Assembly: GCA_017303475.1 (NCBI GenBank)
Contig: JAFLBO010000006.1
Coordinates: 154,851-218,850 of the forward strand
Length of the DNA: 64,000 nucleotides
Direction of reading: 5' to 3'
DNA from: Chitinophagales bacterium
GTDB taxonomy: Bacteria; Bacteroidota; Bacteroidia; Chitinophagales; Saprospiraceae
Shown: positions 41,835 through 50,803 of the stretch, one piece after another
Layout: every line of letters starts with the position of its first letter
Position numbering within the stretch: the stretch's first letter is position 1
Made by a program: the position numbers and the translations under genes
The notes under the pieces: model-generated
The model's database searches: none
What the model was told of the DNA's origin: nothing
What the model saw: the letters and a program-made list of their open reading frames with translations, nothing else

Positions 41835-44681
41835 TTATTGCTTAACCACCTTCCGCTGCACTTTCCCCTGGCTATGCGCCAGTTCCAGCCAGTACATGCC
41901 TTGTGGCAAAGTATTCAAGTCTGTTTTGAACACCGCATGGCCGGCAGCTGCCTGGAATAATTGTTGCTGCAGGATTTGCCCCTGGGCATTTCTTGTGATA
42001 GACAGGAGTTCGCCGCCGGAATAACCTTCCAGAGAAATAATCAGTTGCCCTTCTGTAGGGTTCGGATAAAGATTCAATTTTTCCGTCCAGGCGGGCAGTG
42101 TTGCTGCGCTGTTTTCTTCTTCCACCACAACGGTTACCGGAACTCGCTCGCTGATGCAGGTATCTCCTGCAAATCCTACCTCCCAGTCATAGAAATAATA
42201 GTACCTGTCTTGGTTGAAGGTAGAGTTTTTAATACTGAGAATACCGGGAATTTCGTAAGGATAATTACAGTTATTGCTGCTTCTGCGGAGCTGCGGACCA
42301 GAAGTGCCAATACTGTTCAGGTTAAATGCTGCATCTGTAGTGAGCAGGAAGTCGGCGCCAACCGGCACATTAAAATTCAACTCTACCACAGAAGTATCCT
42401 TCGGAATATTGACGGTTACTGTTTGCAGTACATTTCCTGAAACGTCGCGCAATTCAATTTTGCGTTCACCTTCCTTGGCGGTATACACTTTAGTTCTCAA
42501 TAAAGTAAATGGTTCAAAGCAGTCAAATACCAACCCGCCATTGTAGCTGTTGTCGCTGGTTGCAGAGCCCTGGTGATAGATCATGCCCACAAAGTCATTA
42601 GGCAAACCAAACATAATTGAGTTTTCAACCCAATAGGTGGTATTTTGAGTGAGCGCAGGTGTGTTAAAGGTAATGCCTTCGGAAAGTGGCGTTTGGCTGT
42701 TGGGAGCATCGTACCAGGAAACCTGATCCCCACCTGTTGCTGTAAGTGTAGCCGATTCTCCGGGCATTATGGTATCGGGCTCAACCTGGGGCGCATCAAC
42801 TGATAACACGGTTACCTCCACGGGGACGGAGGGGAAAAAACTACATAAGCCTTTGGCAGATACCGTATAGCTTCCAGATTGATCTACTTCAATACTTTGG
42901 GTGGTAGCACCGGTGCTCCATATGTAATCAGTTGATAATGAGGCTTGCAAGATTACAGAATTGCCTGCGCAAAAGGTAGTGTCGCCCAGTGCTGAAATGG
43001 TTGGAATGCTCACCGGATCCACAACAATGGTTACAATATTGGAAATAGCAGTACAACCATTATCATCTGTAACAGTAACATGATAACTGCCTTCATCGCC
43101 AACTTGAATAATGGAAGTGGTATCGCCATTGCTCCAGGTATATTGCGCAAATGGCAGGCTGGTTGACAAGGCTAAGGTGTCTCCCGGGCAGATTGCAGTA
43201 CTGCCGGATGCCTGTACCATTACAGATGCTATAAAACAACCGCCTTCGTAGAAGGTGACATATTGATCAATCTCTGGTTGGTAAATAACATCCTTGATGC
43301 CGGAAGGCCAGGATACTACCACTGAGTCGATCTGCGTGACTTGTCCTAATCCAAAATGTATCTGCAGGGAGTTACTAATGCCATAGCTTTCCCCGGAACG
43401 CACCTCGCGAGTTTGAACGCCCAATGCGGAATAGAGGTGAACCTTGGCGCCCACTGCACTGCGGTTACTTTGTTGTCCGCGCAAACTCATTCCATAAAAA
43501 TGGTTGTCATTTCCATTGTTCATCCAAAGTGCATCCGGTATTGTAGACGGGCTGGTGTACACATATGCGTATCCGCCATATACATCCAAAAATCCATCTG
43601 CATTCAAATCCCCTACAGCATAAGATTCCATTTTATTGTTATTAAATGGATTGCTTACCTGTGTAAAGGTTTTATCTCCATTATTCCGGAAAAGATGATG
43701 TGAATCTCCAGCTACCAGAATATCTACATATCCATCATTGTCAAAATCTTTAAAAACGCCTTGTAGGGGCAATCCAACAATTTCATTGACAAACGATGCA
43801 GCTAAATCTGTAAAGTGCCCGCTCCCGTCGTTTTCCAACAGCTGACTGGGAACATCATGGTTGGTAATGAAGCAGTCAAAATCACCATCATTATCAATGT
43901 CTCCAAAGTCGGCTGTCCAGCTCTGGGCGCCAATACGCAACCCATATTCATTGGTGACATCCTGGGTGTAAGTGTAATCGCCATTATTAATAAATAGCTG
44001 GTTGATACGCCGTGGATCGGTAGGATTGTTTACTCCCTGCCGACATTTAGCGATGTACAAATCAGTGTACCCGTCGTTATTCACATCACTCCATACCGTA
44101 CCATAATTACCAGAGTTATCTGAAGCTGGTACTGTTGCCAGGTTGATCATATTACTTTGCAAACCGAAAACACCGCTACCGTTGTTCTTGAATAAACGGG
44201 AAATACCGTCGTCATGGCAAACAAAAGCATCCAGCCAGCCATCGTTGTCGATATCTGCAAAATTCACACTCTGAACGAAAGTGTTTGGATTGGTGATGTT
44301 TTGAGTGGAAAAAGTGCCGTCTGGCTTGGATTTGGTGAATTTTATCCCGTTTGAAAGGCCGCCGGAAAGGACATCTCCCAGGCCATCATTGTTGAAATCT
44401 GCAGTGCACATACCCCAGGTATCATCACCGGCAATAGGGTAGGTAATGGAAGGGATGAACGGCTGGTTAGGTTGCGTTTGATATTGAATATTCAGGTCAG
44501 TACCCTGACTCAATCGAACAATATCGTCCAGCCCGTCGCCATTCATATCGCAAATAGCAATAGCTACGCCACTATAATGATTAACGGGTGTGAGCAGGTT
44601 GGTTTGGTTGCTGAAACTTATTTGTGCTGAGGAAACAGAAACTAAGAAAAGAAGCGAAAGCAGAAGGATGTAACGTTGCAT
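41835..44681 (-). CDS. FG-GAP/ASPIC-UnbV surface protein, T9SS cargo
   Basis: 948 residues from ATG 44681 (signal peptide MQRYILLLSLLFLVSVSSAQ). FG-GAP/VCBS beta-propeller repeats with Ca-binding-like D-x-N-x-D-G motifs (for example DINDGDFD-like and NNDGYTDLYIA) fill about 20-400. An ASPIC/UnbV domain follows (GAKVHLYSALGVQTREVRSG, HFGLGQVTQIDSVVVSWPSG, about 410-490). Two Ig-like domains with YTWSNGDTTSIIQV and YIWSTGATTQSIEV come next, then a T9SS sorting domain (LNLYPNPTEGQLIISL ... GMYWLELAHSQGK). Probably an integrin-like adhesin. A TACCTTCG box lies 26 bp upstream of the start. Confidence 0.86.
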   Translation of the reverse strand: MQRYILLLSLLFLVSVSSAQISFSNQTNLLTPVNHYSGVAIAICDMNGDGLDDIVRLSQGTDLNIQYQTQPNQPFIPSITYPIAGDDTWGMCTADFNNDGLGDVLSGGLSNGIKFTKSKPDGTFSTQNITNPNTFVQSVNFADIDNDGWLDAFVCHDDGISRLFKNNGSGVFGLQSNMINLATVPASDNSGNYGTVWSDVNNDGYTDLYIAKCRQGVNNPTDPRRINQLFINNGDYTYTQDVTNEYGLRIGAQSWTADFGDIDNDGDFDCFITNHDVPSQLLENDGSGHFTDLAASFVNEIVGLPLQGVFKDFDNDGYVDILVAGDSHHLFRNNGDKTFTQVSNPFNNNKMESYAVGDLNADGFLDVYGGYAYVYTSPSTIPDALWMNNGNDNHFYGMSLRGQQSNRSAVGAKVHLYSALGVQTREVRSGESYGISNSLQIHFGLGQVTQIDSVVVSWPSGIKDVIYQPEIDQYVTFYEGGCFIASVMVQASGSTAICPGDTLALSTSLPFAQYTWSNGDTTSIIQVGDEGSYHVTVTDDNGCTAISNIVTIVVDPVSIPTISALGDTTFCAGNSVILQASLSTDYIWSTGATTQSIEVDQSGSYTVSAKGLCSFFPSVPVEVTVLSVDAPQVEPDTIMPGESATLTATGGDQVSWYDAPNSQTPLSEGITFNTPALTQNTTYWVENSIMFGLPNDFVGMIYHQGSATSDNSYNGGLVFDCFEPFTLLRTKVYTAKEGERKIELRDVSGNVLQTVTVNIPKDTSVVELNFNVPVGADFLLTTDAAFNLNSIGTSGPQLRRSSNNCNYPYEIPGILSIKNSTFNQDRYYYFYDWEVGFAGDTCISERVPVTVVVEEENSAATLPAWTEKLNLYPNPTEGQLIISLEGYSGGELLSITRNAQGQILQQQLFQAAAGHAVFKTDLNTLPQGMYWLELAHSQGKVQRKVVKQ

Positions 44682-44706
44682 ATCGTGTTGTTTAGGAATA
44701 AGTGCA

Positions 44707-44714
44707 CGAAGGTA
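44707..44714 (-). promoter_or_regulatory. -7 box variant TACCTTCG
   Basis: On the minus strand TACCTTCG lies 26 bp before the start at 44681. It is the TTCG variant also seen at 14799 and 49054. The same bases belong to a GCACGAAGG-type repeat, so the match could be incidental. Confidence 0.35.
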
Positions 44715-44814
44715 AGTCATCGGGAATTTACTGTTTGAGTGTATTTAAGCTTGGCAAGTACACGACAAACCCTAAATAAATGTTAAGGATGTAAAACCGG
44801 TTAAACGCCATCTG

Positions 44815-44822
44815 CACCTTTG
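44815..44822 (+). promoter_or_regulatory. Possible -7 box CACCTTTG
   Basis: One mismatch to TAnnTTTG, 45 bp upstream of the heptad-repeat protein gene. CACTTTTG at 50804 has the same first-base change. Confidence 0.35.
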
Positions 44823-44866
44823 CGTCAAAGCCTCAAACAACATTCACAACCAATCTATTTGTTCAC

Positions 44867-45286
44867 ATGAAAAAGTACCTCGTTTTCCTTTTTTGCCTCG
44901 TTGCCATGGCTTCTGCCAATACCTTGTTCGCTCAACAACCACAGGCCATTGACAAGGCCGAAAACAAAGTTGACCGCGCTGAAAACAAAGCCGATCGCGC
45001 CGAAAACCGTCGCGACCGTGCCGAAAACAAACGCGACCGCAAAGAAGATCGCGCCGACCGCCGTGAAGACAAACGCGATGCCCGTGAAGATGTGCGCGAT
45101 GCCAAACACGATGGTGGTGTACGCGATCAGCGTGAAGATGTGCGCGATGCGCGGGAAGACAAACGTGATGCGCGGGAGGACGTGCGCGACAAACGCGAAG
45201 ACAAGCGCGACCGCGCCGAAAACAAAGCCGACCGTAAGGAAAACAAACGCGACCGCAAGGAAAATCGCCGCGACAGAAAAAACTAG
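44867..45286 (+). CDS. Secreted highly charged heptad-repeat protein
   Basis: 139 residues. Signal peptide about 1-22 (ends TLFAQ). The mature part is almost only D, R, K, E, A and N in about 15 heptads of type D-R-(A/K)-E-(N/D)-K-R, broken once by KHDGGVRDQ (about residue 83). The i/i+4 alternation of acidic and basic residues predicts a long single alpha-helix or coiled coil with no hydrophobic core. I know no assigned function. DNA units are also repeated, so both strands are open; the sense strand has the signal peptide. The promoter-like box CACCTTTG is upstream. Confidence 0.8.
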   Translation: MKKYLVFLFCLVAMASANTLFAQQPQAIDKAENKVDRAENKADRAENRRDRAENKRDRKEDRADRREDKRDAREDVRDAKHDGGVRDQREDVRDAREDKRDAREDVRDKREDKRDRAENKADRKENKRDRKENRRDRKN

Positions 45287-45323
45287 GAAATATCCAATAT
45301 CCAATGTCCAATATCCAATGTTC

Positions 45324-45451
45324 AAGTGGGGCGGGTGTTTGGCGTCAGCACATTTGTTGAGCTGTTTTCGCCTGAATGGCGAGACATTACACTCGCCATT
45401 CAGGCGAAAACAGCTCAACAAATGTGCTGACGCCAAACCCCCGCCCCACTT
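45324..45451. repeat. 60-bp-arm palindrome after the heptad-repeat gene
   Basis: Arms 45324-45383 and 45392-45451 pair over 60 bp with one mismatch, around an 8-nt loop. The stem contains GGCGTCAGCACATTTG and TTTTCGCCTGAATGGCGAG. Outside it, CCAATATCCAATGTCC-type repeats flank both sides in opposite orientation (45291-45323 and 45452-45487). Related elements lie at 46211-46340 and 46375-46470. Confidence 0.9.
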
Positions 45452-45487
45452 GGACATTGATTATTGGACATTGGATATTGGACATTC

Positions 45488-46129
45488 TCAGAACCGTCCG
45501 GAAACCCCGGCTTTAATCAGGCCATCCCAGCCTATTCCGCCTTCTACGAAGATGCCGATATTTTTCCCGAACCGAAGTCCGAGGGGAGTAACGGCGAAGG
45601 CTACGCCAAAATCCCGGTCGCTGTTGCTGGCATCATCTACATCGTAATAATGGTATGCCGCGCCGCCAATGGCCGCGCCGGAATAAAACTTGAATCCAGG
45701 CTTGTTAATCCACCGAAAATCCGTGCGTACCATGCCGGTGATAACATCCACCCTGCTGATGCCTACATTCCCGTTGGAAAACTCAAGCCGGTCGTTTACC
45801 CGCTCAAACACACCTTGCAGGCCAATACTCCATCGGCGGGCCGGGTAGTAGTTGTAACCCATTGAAATAGAGCCGGTTCCGGTAATTTTTTCTGTATAAG
45901 TAACCCCGGTTCCACCCAATCTGGTAATAATGCCGTTTGCAATGGCATTGCCCAGCGCATTGCCGATGATGAAACCAAAAGAAATGCCAAACTGAGGCAC
46001 AGATCCCTGCCCATAACCGGCATAAAGCTCATGTTTCAGGTCAAGATTGGTTTGTGCTTGAAGGTTGTGGGTAAACGTGCAGAACAGCAAGCCGCACAGT
46101 AGAGAAGCAAATCGTGATGTCATGTTCAA
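45488..46129 (-). CDS. Outer-membrane beta-barrel protein
   Basis: 213 residues with a signal peptide (about 1-25, ends NLQAQ). Alternating strands such as SISMGYNYYPARRWSIGLQG and MVRTDFRWI, and the C-terminal KAGVSGRF ending in Phe, fit a small 8-strand barrel of the OmpW/porin-like DUF type. There is a Gly- and Ala-rich segment GFIIGNALGNAIANGI. Function unknown. Both sides are bordered by the same palindrome family, as if the gene were carried in a repeat-flanked cassette. CATTTTTG ends 3 nt before its ATG, so a leaderless transcript is possible. Confidence 0.75.
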   Translation of the reverse strand: MNMTSRFASLLCGLLFCTFTHNLQAQTNLDLKHELYAGYGQGSVPQFGISFGFIIGNALGNAIANGIITRLGGTGVTYTEKITGTGSISMGYNYYPARRWSIGLQGVFERVNDRLEFSNGNVGISRVDVITGMVRTDFRWINKPGFKFYSGAAIGGAAYHYYDVDDASNSDRDFGVAFAVTPLGLRFGKNIGIFVEGGIGWDGLIKAGVSGRF

Positions 46130-46210
46130 AAATGGTTTGTTGTGTAGGGCTTAATGCACGATTTAGCCATTTCGTGAACAAACAAATATCCAATAACCAA
46201 TATCCAATGT

Positions 46211-46340
46211 CCAAGTGCTGCGGGTGCCTGGAGTCAGCACAATTGCTGGGCTGTTTTCGCCTGAATGGCGAGACGTTACTCGCCATTCAGGCGAGTAAAC
46301 CCGGGGAAATGTGCTGACGTCAGGCAGGCGCAGCACTTGG
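46211..46340. repeat. Diverged palindrome of the 45324 family
   Basis: The outer arms (CCAAGTGCTGCGGG and its complement) and the inner GCCTGAATGGCGAG/CTCGCCATTCAGGC stem are perfect, while the middle of the arms is mismatched. CCAATAACCAATATCC-type repeats flank it. It lies upstream of the outer-membrane barrel gene. Confidence 0.8.
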
Positions 46341-46374
46341 ACATTGGTTATTGGACATTGGATATTGGATATTC

Positions 46375-46470
46375 CCTCGCCATTCAGGCGAAAACATCCA
46401 GGCAAATGTGCTGACGCCAAACCCCCGCCCCACTTGGACATTGATTATTGGACATTGGACATTGGATATT
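46375..46470. repeat. Half element of the 45324 palindrome family
   Basis: It matches the right half of the 45324 element plus its flank (CTCGCCATTCAGGCGAAAAC ... CACTTGGACATTG), but with no left arm. It ends where the PLP enzyme gene stops and so could act as its 3' end. Confidence 0.8.
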
Positions 46471-47655
46471 CTACAGCGCTTCCATCGCCCTTTCCAAATC
46501 TTCCCACAACCACGCCGGGTCTTCCAGACCAATGTAAAAGCGCACAAATTGCCAGGGCGCTGCCGGCGCCGGACGTCCGGGAATGTTGTAAAAACCAATG
46601 GTGGGGATAATCAGACTTTCATGTCCACCCCAGCTTACAGCCATGAGGAAACGCTCCATTTTGTGGATAAACGCTTCCATTTTTTCCATATCATCGGTTT
46701 TGAATTGCACCGAAAAGAGTCCGCCGCAGCCGCGCATTTGTTTTTTTGCCAGTTCCAACTGTGGGAAAGAATGATGGAAAGGATACCAGATGCGTTCCAC
46801 TTTAGGGTGGTTTTCCAGTTTTTCAATGATCCATTGCGCGCTTTCCTGACTCCGTTGTACCCGCAGCGGCAGGGTGCGCAATCCCCTGATGACCAGCGCG
46901 GCATCATGCGGCCCGAGGATGCCTCCCAGCGTCATCAACTCCGATTCAAAGATCTTTTTAACCATCTCGCTGCTGCCACAAAGCACGCCTACCACCACGT
47001 CTGAGTGTCCGTTCAAATATTTGGTACCAGAATGCAACACGATATCAATCCCAAAAGATGCCGGGTTTTGGTAGATAGGCGAGCAGTAGGAATTGTCAAT
47101 CATGGTCACAATGCCACGCGATTTGGCCAGGGCAGCGCAGGCCGCCAGATCCTGACATTCATAGGTCATGGTATTCGGACTCTCCAAAAACAACACCCGG
47201 GTATTGGGCCGCAGCGCTGCTTCAATATTGGCTATGGAGCTGCCATCCACAAAGGTGTGCTCCACACCGAAGCGACTCAGGAATTTGCGCAGGAGCGCAG
47301 AGGTCCAGGAATATGGGTTTTGCTGACATACCACGTGGTCGCCGGCTTTTACATTGCCGATCACAGCTGCTGCAATGGCTCCGGCGCCGCTGGAGAATAC
47401 CAGCGCATCTTCGGTGCCTTCCAGTGCTGCCAGTTTGCGGCGCAGGATTTCAACCGTAGGGTTGTTGCCCCGGGAGTACACATGACTGTGCAATTCATCA
47501 GAAAAGGCTTCCCGGAAGGCCGTCAGGTTGGGGAAAGCAAAGTTGCTGGTTTGGATAACCGGCGGCGCAATGGCCTGGAAATATTGTTCGCGGTCTTCCG
47601 CCAGATGAGTGAGGATATGCGAGAGGTGGTGTGAAGATTCCATTTGAGAATGCAT
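46471..47655 (-). CDS. Cys/Met metabolism PLP-dependent enzyme
   Basis: 394 residues. SGTKYLNGHSDVVVGV (about 190-205) holds the PLP-binding Lys, and VFSSGAGAIAA and ESPNTMTYECQDL are typical of the cystathionine gamma-synthase/beta-lyase/methionine gamma-lyase fold. The N-terminal FPNLTAFREAFSDELHSHVY and SRGNNPTVEILRRKLAALEG also fit. The exact reaction within the family cannot be fixed. The true start may be Met5 (47643), since Met1 abuts a REP-like hairpin. Confidence 0.87.
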   Translation of the reverse strand: MHSQMESSHHLSHILTHLAEDREQYFQAIAPPVIQTSNFAFPNLTAFREAFSDELHSHVYSRGNNPTVEILRRKLAALEGTEDALVFSSGAGAIAAAVIGNVKAGDHVVCQQNPYSWTSALLRKFLSRFGVEHTFVDGSSIANIEAALRPNTRVLFLESPNTMTYECQDLAACAALAKSRGIVTMIDNSYCSPIYQNPASFGIDIVLHSGTKYLNGHSDVVVGVLCGSSEMVKKIFESELMTLGGILGPHDAALVIRGLRTLPLRVQRSQESAQWIIEKLENHPKVERIWYPFHHSFPQLELAKKQMRGCGGLFSVQFKTDDMEKMEAFIHKMERFLMAVSWGGHESLIIPTIGFYNIPGRPAPAAPWQFVRFYIGLEDPAWLWEDLERAMEAL

Positions 47656-47657
47656 AG

Positions 47658-47677
47658 CCCCGTCCTTTAGGGCGGGG
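47658..47677. repeat. REP/IS605-end-like hairpin
   Basis: CCCCGTCCTTTAGGGCGGGG: an 8-bp stem with one G-U pair and a TTTA loop. This form is widespread as the foot of REP elements and IS200/IS605 ends. No transposase is nearby, so it looks like a remnant. It lies just outside the first possible start codon of the PLP enzyme gene. Confidence 0.65.
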
Positions 47678-47809
47678 AATAAAGTTTAAGTGCCAATAGT
47701 AGGGTTTTAGCCCCATTTATGAAAATGCCAAGCATGTTCTAAAGCCCTCCAATTCATTTTAATCTCCAATCGGGGCAAAATTCCTTTCTAATAATGGTAT
47801 GCTTTATCT

Positions 47810-47863
47810 AAGCTCACTTTAAAAGAACGACCTAATTTTTTAAAGTGAGCTTGAAAAAATTAG
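47810..47863 (-). terminator. Overlapping AT-rich hairpins after the acyltransferase gene
   Basis: AAGCTCACTTTAAAA (47810-47824) pairs with 47838-47852. CTAATTTTTT (about 47832-47841) can instead pair with 47854-47863. The two stems exclude each other. They lie 26 bp beyond the minus-strand stop of the acyltransferase gene, so termination is the plain reading. The remaining gap 47678-47809 holds no gene that I can see. Confidence 0.55.
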
Positions 47864-47888
47864 ACCGATTTTTTAAAGTTATGGCCTC

Positions 47889-49028
47889 CTACCACGCCGA
47901 AACCGCCAATTGATTAACCAGCGGGTTAGCGTACATTTTGAGCAGATAATCTTTGCCAAGCCCCTCATCATCCTGAGTCAGCAAGCGGAACCGCTGCTCA
48001 AAATATGCCCCGATCCGTTCCCGATCTTCCGCCGAATAGTAATTGCTGTAGGTGTTGCTGCCGGTCAGCATATCCTGTGCAATGTAATTGATGGGGTGTA
48101 GTTTGTAGTGCTTGTGAATCCTTTCATCAATCATTTCTGCCAGGGTTTCCAGCTGCTTTTTGGCATTGGGCAGGGTGTCGAATACGTCCAGTTCTGCGTC
48201 AAATGGCTCAGAAAAATGGAAATGAACAGCGCCTTTATTGCCTTTTAGTCCCAGTAACATATGCTGAACATCTTCCTCAAAGGTCTTTTTATAATCCGGG
48301 TTGGCACGTTTGTTCAGGAACTCCTGCGCTTTGAGTAAATCGCAGGGATCAAACTCATAAGAAATGGCCACAGGGGCTATATTCATGCTTTTGAAATAAG
48401 ATTTCAGGTCGTCTTTACAGCTCAGACTCAGCATTTTAATCAAGCCTACCTGCGTGCGGTCGTTCCCGTCTTTGGCCCGACCTTCACGCTGCGCAATCCA
48501 AACAGAATCAATCTTTTGTGTGATTTGAGTCCATATGTAATTCGATAGCATCATGGAATAACGGTATAATTCCATGGGAGAGCCGGTGCGTTTTACCACA
48601 AAACTCTTGTTGATATGGAAAATCAGCTCCGAAATTCGGTGCCGCATCAGATTGTCGCCTATAGCTATCTGACTGGTTTGAAATCCGCGTTCAAACAATA
48701 CGATATTCAGGAAAGCAGAATCCAGGATAATATCCCTGTGATTGGAAATAAACAGGTATTGTTCATCCTGTTTGAAATGATCGATGCCACTGGCGGTGAG
48801 CTGTGTAATGCTTTCGTTTTCAATAACTTTTAGCAGCGGCCGGGCTATTTTCTCCTGGAAATCACGCACAGAATGTACCCGGTCTTTTTCTGTCATGATC
48901 AATTGAAACAAAGGCTCTGGCAGGAATGCCTTCATGCCCTGAATCAGGCTCTGAAAACAGAACAATTCCTGAATGGCTGCTATGGCCTCTTCATCACTGA
49001 AAATATGAGGCCCTTTTTCTTCTTGCAT
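47889..49028 (-). CDS. PlsB/PlsC-like glycerolipid acyltransferase
   Basis: 379 residues, no membrane segment. FISNHRDIILDSAFL is the acyltransferase motif I region (NH-x-D-type His-Asp pair, spaced slightly unlike the classical HX4D). Later VWIAQREGRAKDGND resembles the motif with Glu-Gly-x-R that binds glycerol-3-phosphate, and IAPVAISYEFDPCD the last motif. It probably acylates glycerol-phosphate or a lipid in phospholipid synthesis at the inner membrane. AAAGGAGT lies just before the ATG, a clear ribosome-binding site for this phylum. Confidence 0.8.
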   Translation of the reverse strand: MQEEKGPHIFSDEEAIAAIQELFCFQSLIQGMKAFLPEPLFQLIMTEKDRVHSVRDFQEKIARPLLKVIENESITQLTASGIDHFKQDEQYLFISNHRDIILDSAFLNIVLFERGFQTSQIAIGDNLMRHRISELIFHINKSFVVKRTGSPMELYRYSMMLSNYIWTQITQKIDSVWIAQREGRAKDGNDRTQVGLIKMLSLSCKDDLKSYFKSMNIAPVAISYEFDPCDLLKAQEFLNKRANPDYKKTFEEDVQHMLLGLKGNKGAVHFHFSEPFDAELDVFDTLPNAKKQLETLAEMIDERIHKHYKLHPINYIAQDMLTGSNTYSNYYSAEDRERIGAYFEQRFRLLTQDDEGLGKDYLLKMYANPLVNQLAVSAW

Positions 49029-49053
49029 ACTCCTTTAACTTGTTTGGAAGGCA

Positions 49054-49061
49054 CGAAGGTA
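49054..49061 (-). promoter_or_regulatory. -7 box variant TACCTTCG
   Basis: TACCTTCG on the minus strand, 25 bp before the acyltransferase ATG, followed by an AAAGGAG ribosome-binding site. It is identical to the 44707-44714 box. Confidence 0.4.
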
Positions 49062-49070
49062 CAACACAAA

Positions 49071-49200
49071 GAGGGTGTCTCAAAAGTCGCTGATTTATTT
49101 TTACCGCAGAGGCGCGGAGGCGCAGAGAGATTGAAAATCAATCATTTAAACCTCTGCGTCTCCGCGCCTCTGCGGTAAAAATTACTTTTGAGACACCCTC
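49071..49200. repeat. Nested hairpin repeat, copy 2
   Basis: Outer perfect 17-bp arms (49071-49087 and 49184-49200, GAGGGTGTCTCAAAAGT) enclose 30-bp arms (49098-49127 and 49152-49181, one G-U) with spacer TTGAAAATCAATCATTTA. The inner part and spacer match 41712-41795. It fills the gap between two same-strand genes. Confidence 0.87.
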
Positions 49201-49209
49201 TTCGTTTAC

Positions 49210-50601
49210 TTAGTGCCTTATCAATTTAAGTAGGAACGCTTTTTCGGTGAGGACTTCTTCTTTTTCGATGGCTTGCCTGAGGTTTTTGGCGGCGGAACGG
49301 TCGTTGGGCGCCAGTTTGAGGATTTTCTCTGCGTATCTGATAAGGTTCAGGTAATTGGTGCGGTGGTAGCCCAGAACCCGTTTGCGTTGAATATAATTGC
49401 GCATGGCATCGAGGTGAGATTGCAGGGAATCGTATTCACCCAGATCGAAATAGGTTTTGAGTAGCAGGGTTTTGGCGGCCAGATTGTGCAATGGGTCGCG
49501 ATAATTGGCTGTTTGCAGGAGCTCCAGCACGTGATTGTGTTTGCGTTCGGCGTACGACAAACGGGCCAGGTTGAAACTGAACACGCTCTCCCGGTAACGC
49601 CGTTCCAGCTTGTTTTTGTATTCATTGATAAAATACCGCACCCATTCCAGCTCTCCTACGTGCAGCCCAAGCGCCACAATATTGTGAAAGGTAAAACGGG
49701 ATAAAATGCCGTCTTCCAGAATATGATTCCGAGCCAGACCCTCCCGATAAAGTTCAAAACCCTCCCGGTAAAAACGGGTATCCCCGGCATTCAACCTACG
49801 CACGCAGTAATTGATGGCCAGAATAAACAATCCGTGTATCTCTTCCTCTGAAAACTGGATACCCTGTTCGAATAAAATATGCTTAAAGTATTGAAAATGA
49901 ATCTCATCTGAAGGTTCTTTCAACATGCGGTAACAATGCAGATATACTGCAATACAAGACTGGGCAGCGTATGAACTTTGTCCGGCCAAACTGATCAACT
50001 CTTCCTCCCAGGTTACCTCCTGCGTAGTTTTATACACCGTACGATGCGCCACCAGCAGGCACACCAACTGCAATTTTCGGGATAAATAAGCCGTATCCAA
50101 CGCCTGACCGGCATTGAGCAGCCAGGAAACATCGGTGGGGTTTTGGGGGTATTCTATCTGATGGGTTTCCCAATGCAACCAATAACTGCGGTCGTGAAAC
50201 CAGGCATTGCGCAGACTCTGTTGTTCCAGCGATTGCTGCACAGCCTTGCGTTCCCGCTCAAAAGCAACCGGCATTTTGCGTTTACGGTAGGCGCGTACCA
50301 ACTGTACTTCCAAAAACTTGGGGTCCGACATGGTTTCCCGAACGGCGAGGTACTGCTCCAGCAATTTGTGCAAATAACTCATCACCAGCCGGAGCTTGGG
50401 CAATGCAAACACAGTACCTTTCCCAAATACCGCTTTCCAGGCGCCTTCGCGGGTAGGACTCCCGCCAATGGTCAGATAATCGAAAAGTGCAATCACATCT
50501 TGGCGCTGATTGAAAAAGGGCGATAACAGGAATTTGCGCACCTCACGTACTTCCCCGGCGGGAATTGACCGTACTAATGCCAATATTGTGCTGTTTTCCA
50601 T
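49210..50601 (-). CDS. Hypothetical TPR-like helical protein
   Basis: 463 residues from ATG 50601; an upstream in-frame ATG at 50676 adds a Lys-rich extension without a signal. All-helical, with many aromatic residues and repeated pairs of helices such as RVLGYHRTNYLNLIRYAEKI (about 400-430), like TPR-type solenoids. No signal peptide, so cytosolic. I have the impression of a family typical of Saprospiria, but I cannot name it. It is divergent from the T9SS protein gene at 50916. Confidence 0.65.
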   Translation of the reverse strand: MENSTILALVRSIPAGEVREVRKFLLSPFFNQRQDVIALFDYLTIGGSPTREGAWKAVFGKGTVFALPKLRLVMSYLHKLLEQYLAVRETMSDPKFLEVQLVRAYRKRKMPVAFERERKAVQQSLEQQSLRNAWFHDRSYWLHWETHQIEYPQNPTDVSWLLNAGQALDTAYLSRKLQLVCLLVAHRTVYKTTQEVTWEEELISLAGQSSYAAQSCIAVYLHCYRMLKEPSDEIHFQYFKHILFEQGIQFSEEEIHGLFILAINYCVRRLNAGDTRFYREGFELYREGLARNHILEDGILSRFTFHNIVALGLHVGELEWVRYFINEYKNKLERRYRESVFSFNLARLSYAERKHNHVLELLQTANYRDPLHNLAAKTLLLKTYFDLGEYDSLQSHLDAMRNYIQRKRVLGYHRTNYLNLIRYAEKILKLAPNDRSAAKNLRQAIEKEEVLTEKAFLLKLIRH

Positions 50602-50803
50602 AGATCTTTGGCCAGATTTGATACAAAGTTTCCGGTAATGTGCCGGTTGGAAAAGTTTTTTGCTGTTTTTTTTCAAAAAAAATACGTGTTTTGTTCAATA
50701 AATTATTTTTAACTAATTGAAAATCAATAATTTGAAATAAAAGTGTATTTAATGTTTTCTATAAATGCCGTTTTTTGATGTTGGTGGGGCATTGTATCGT
50801 CCG

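Noticed and set aside
44855..45457. 200-codon open frame opposite the heptad-repeat gene
   Set aside because: The repeated GC-rich units leave all frames open. The sense strand has a clear signal peptide, a suitable start and a regular heptad, while this one runs into the palindrome.
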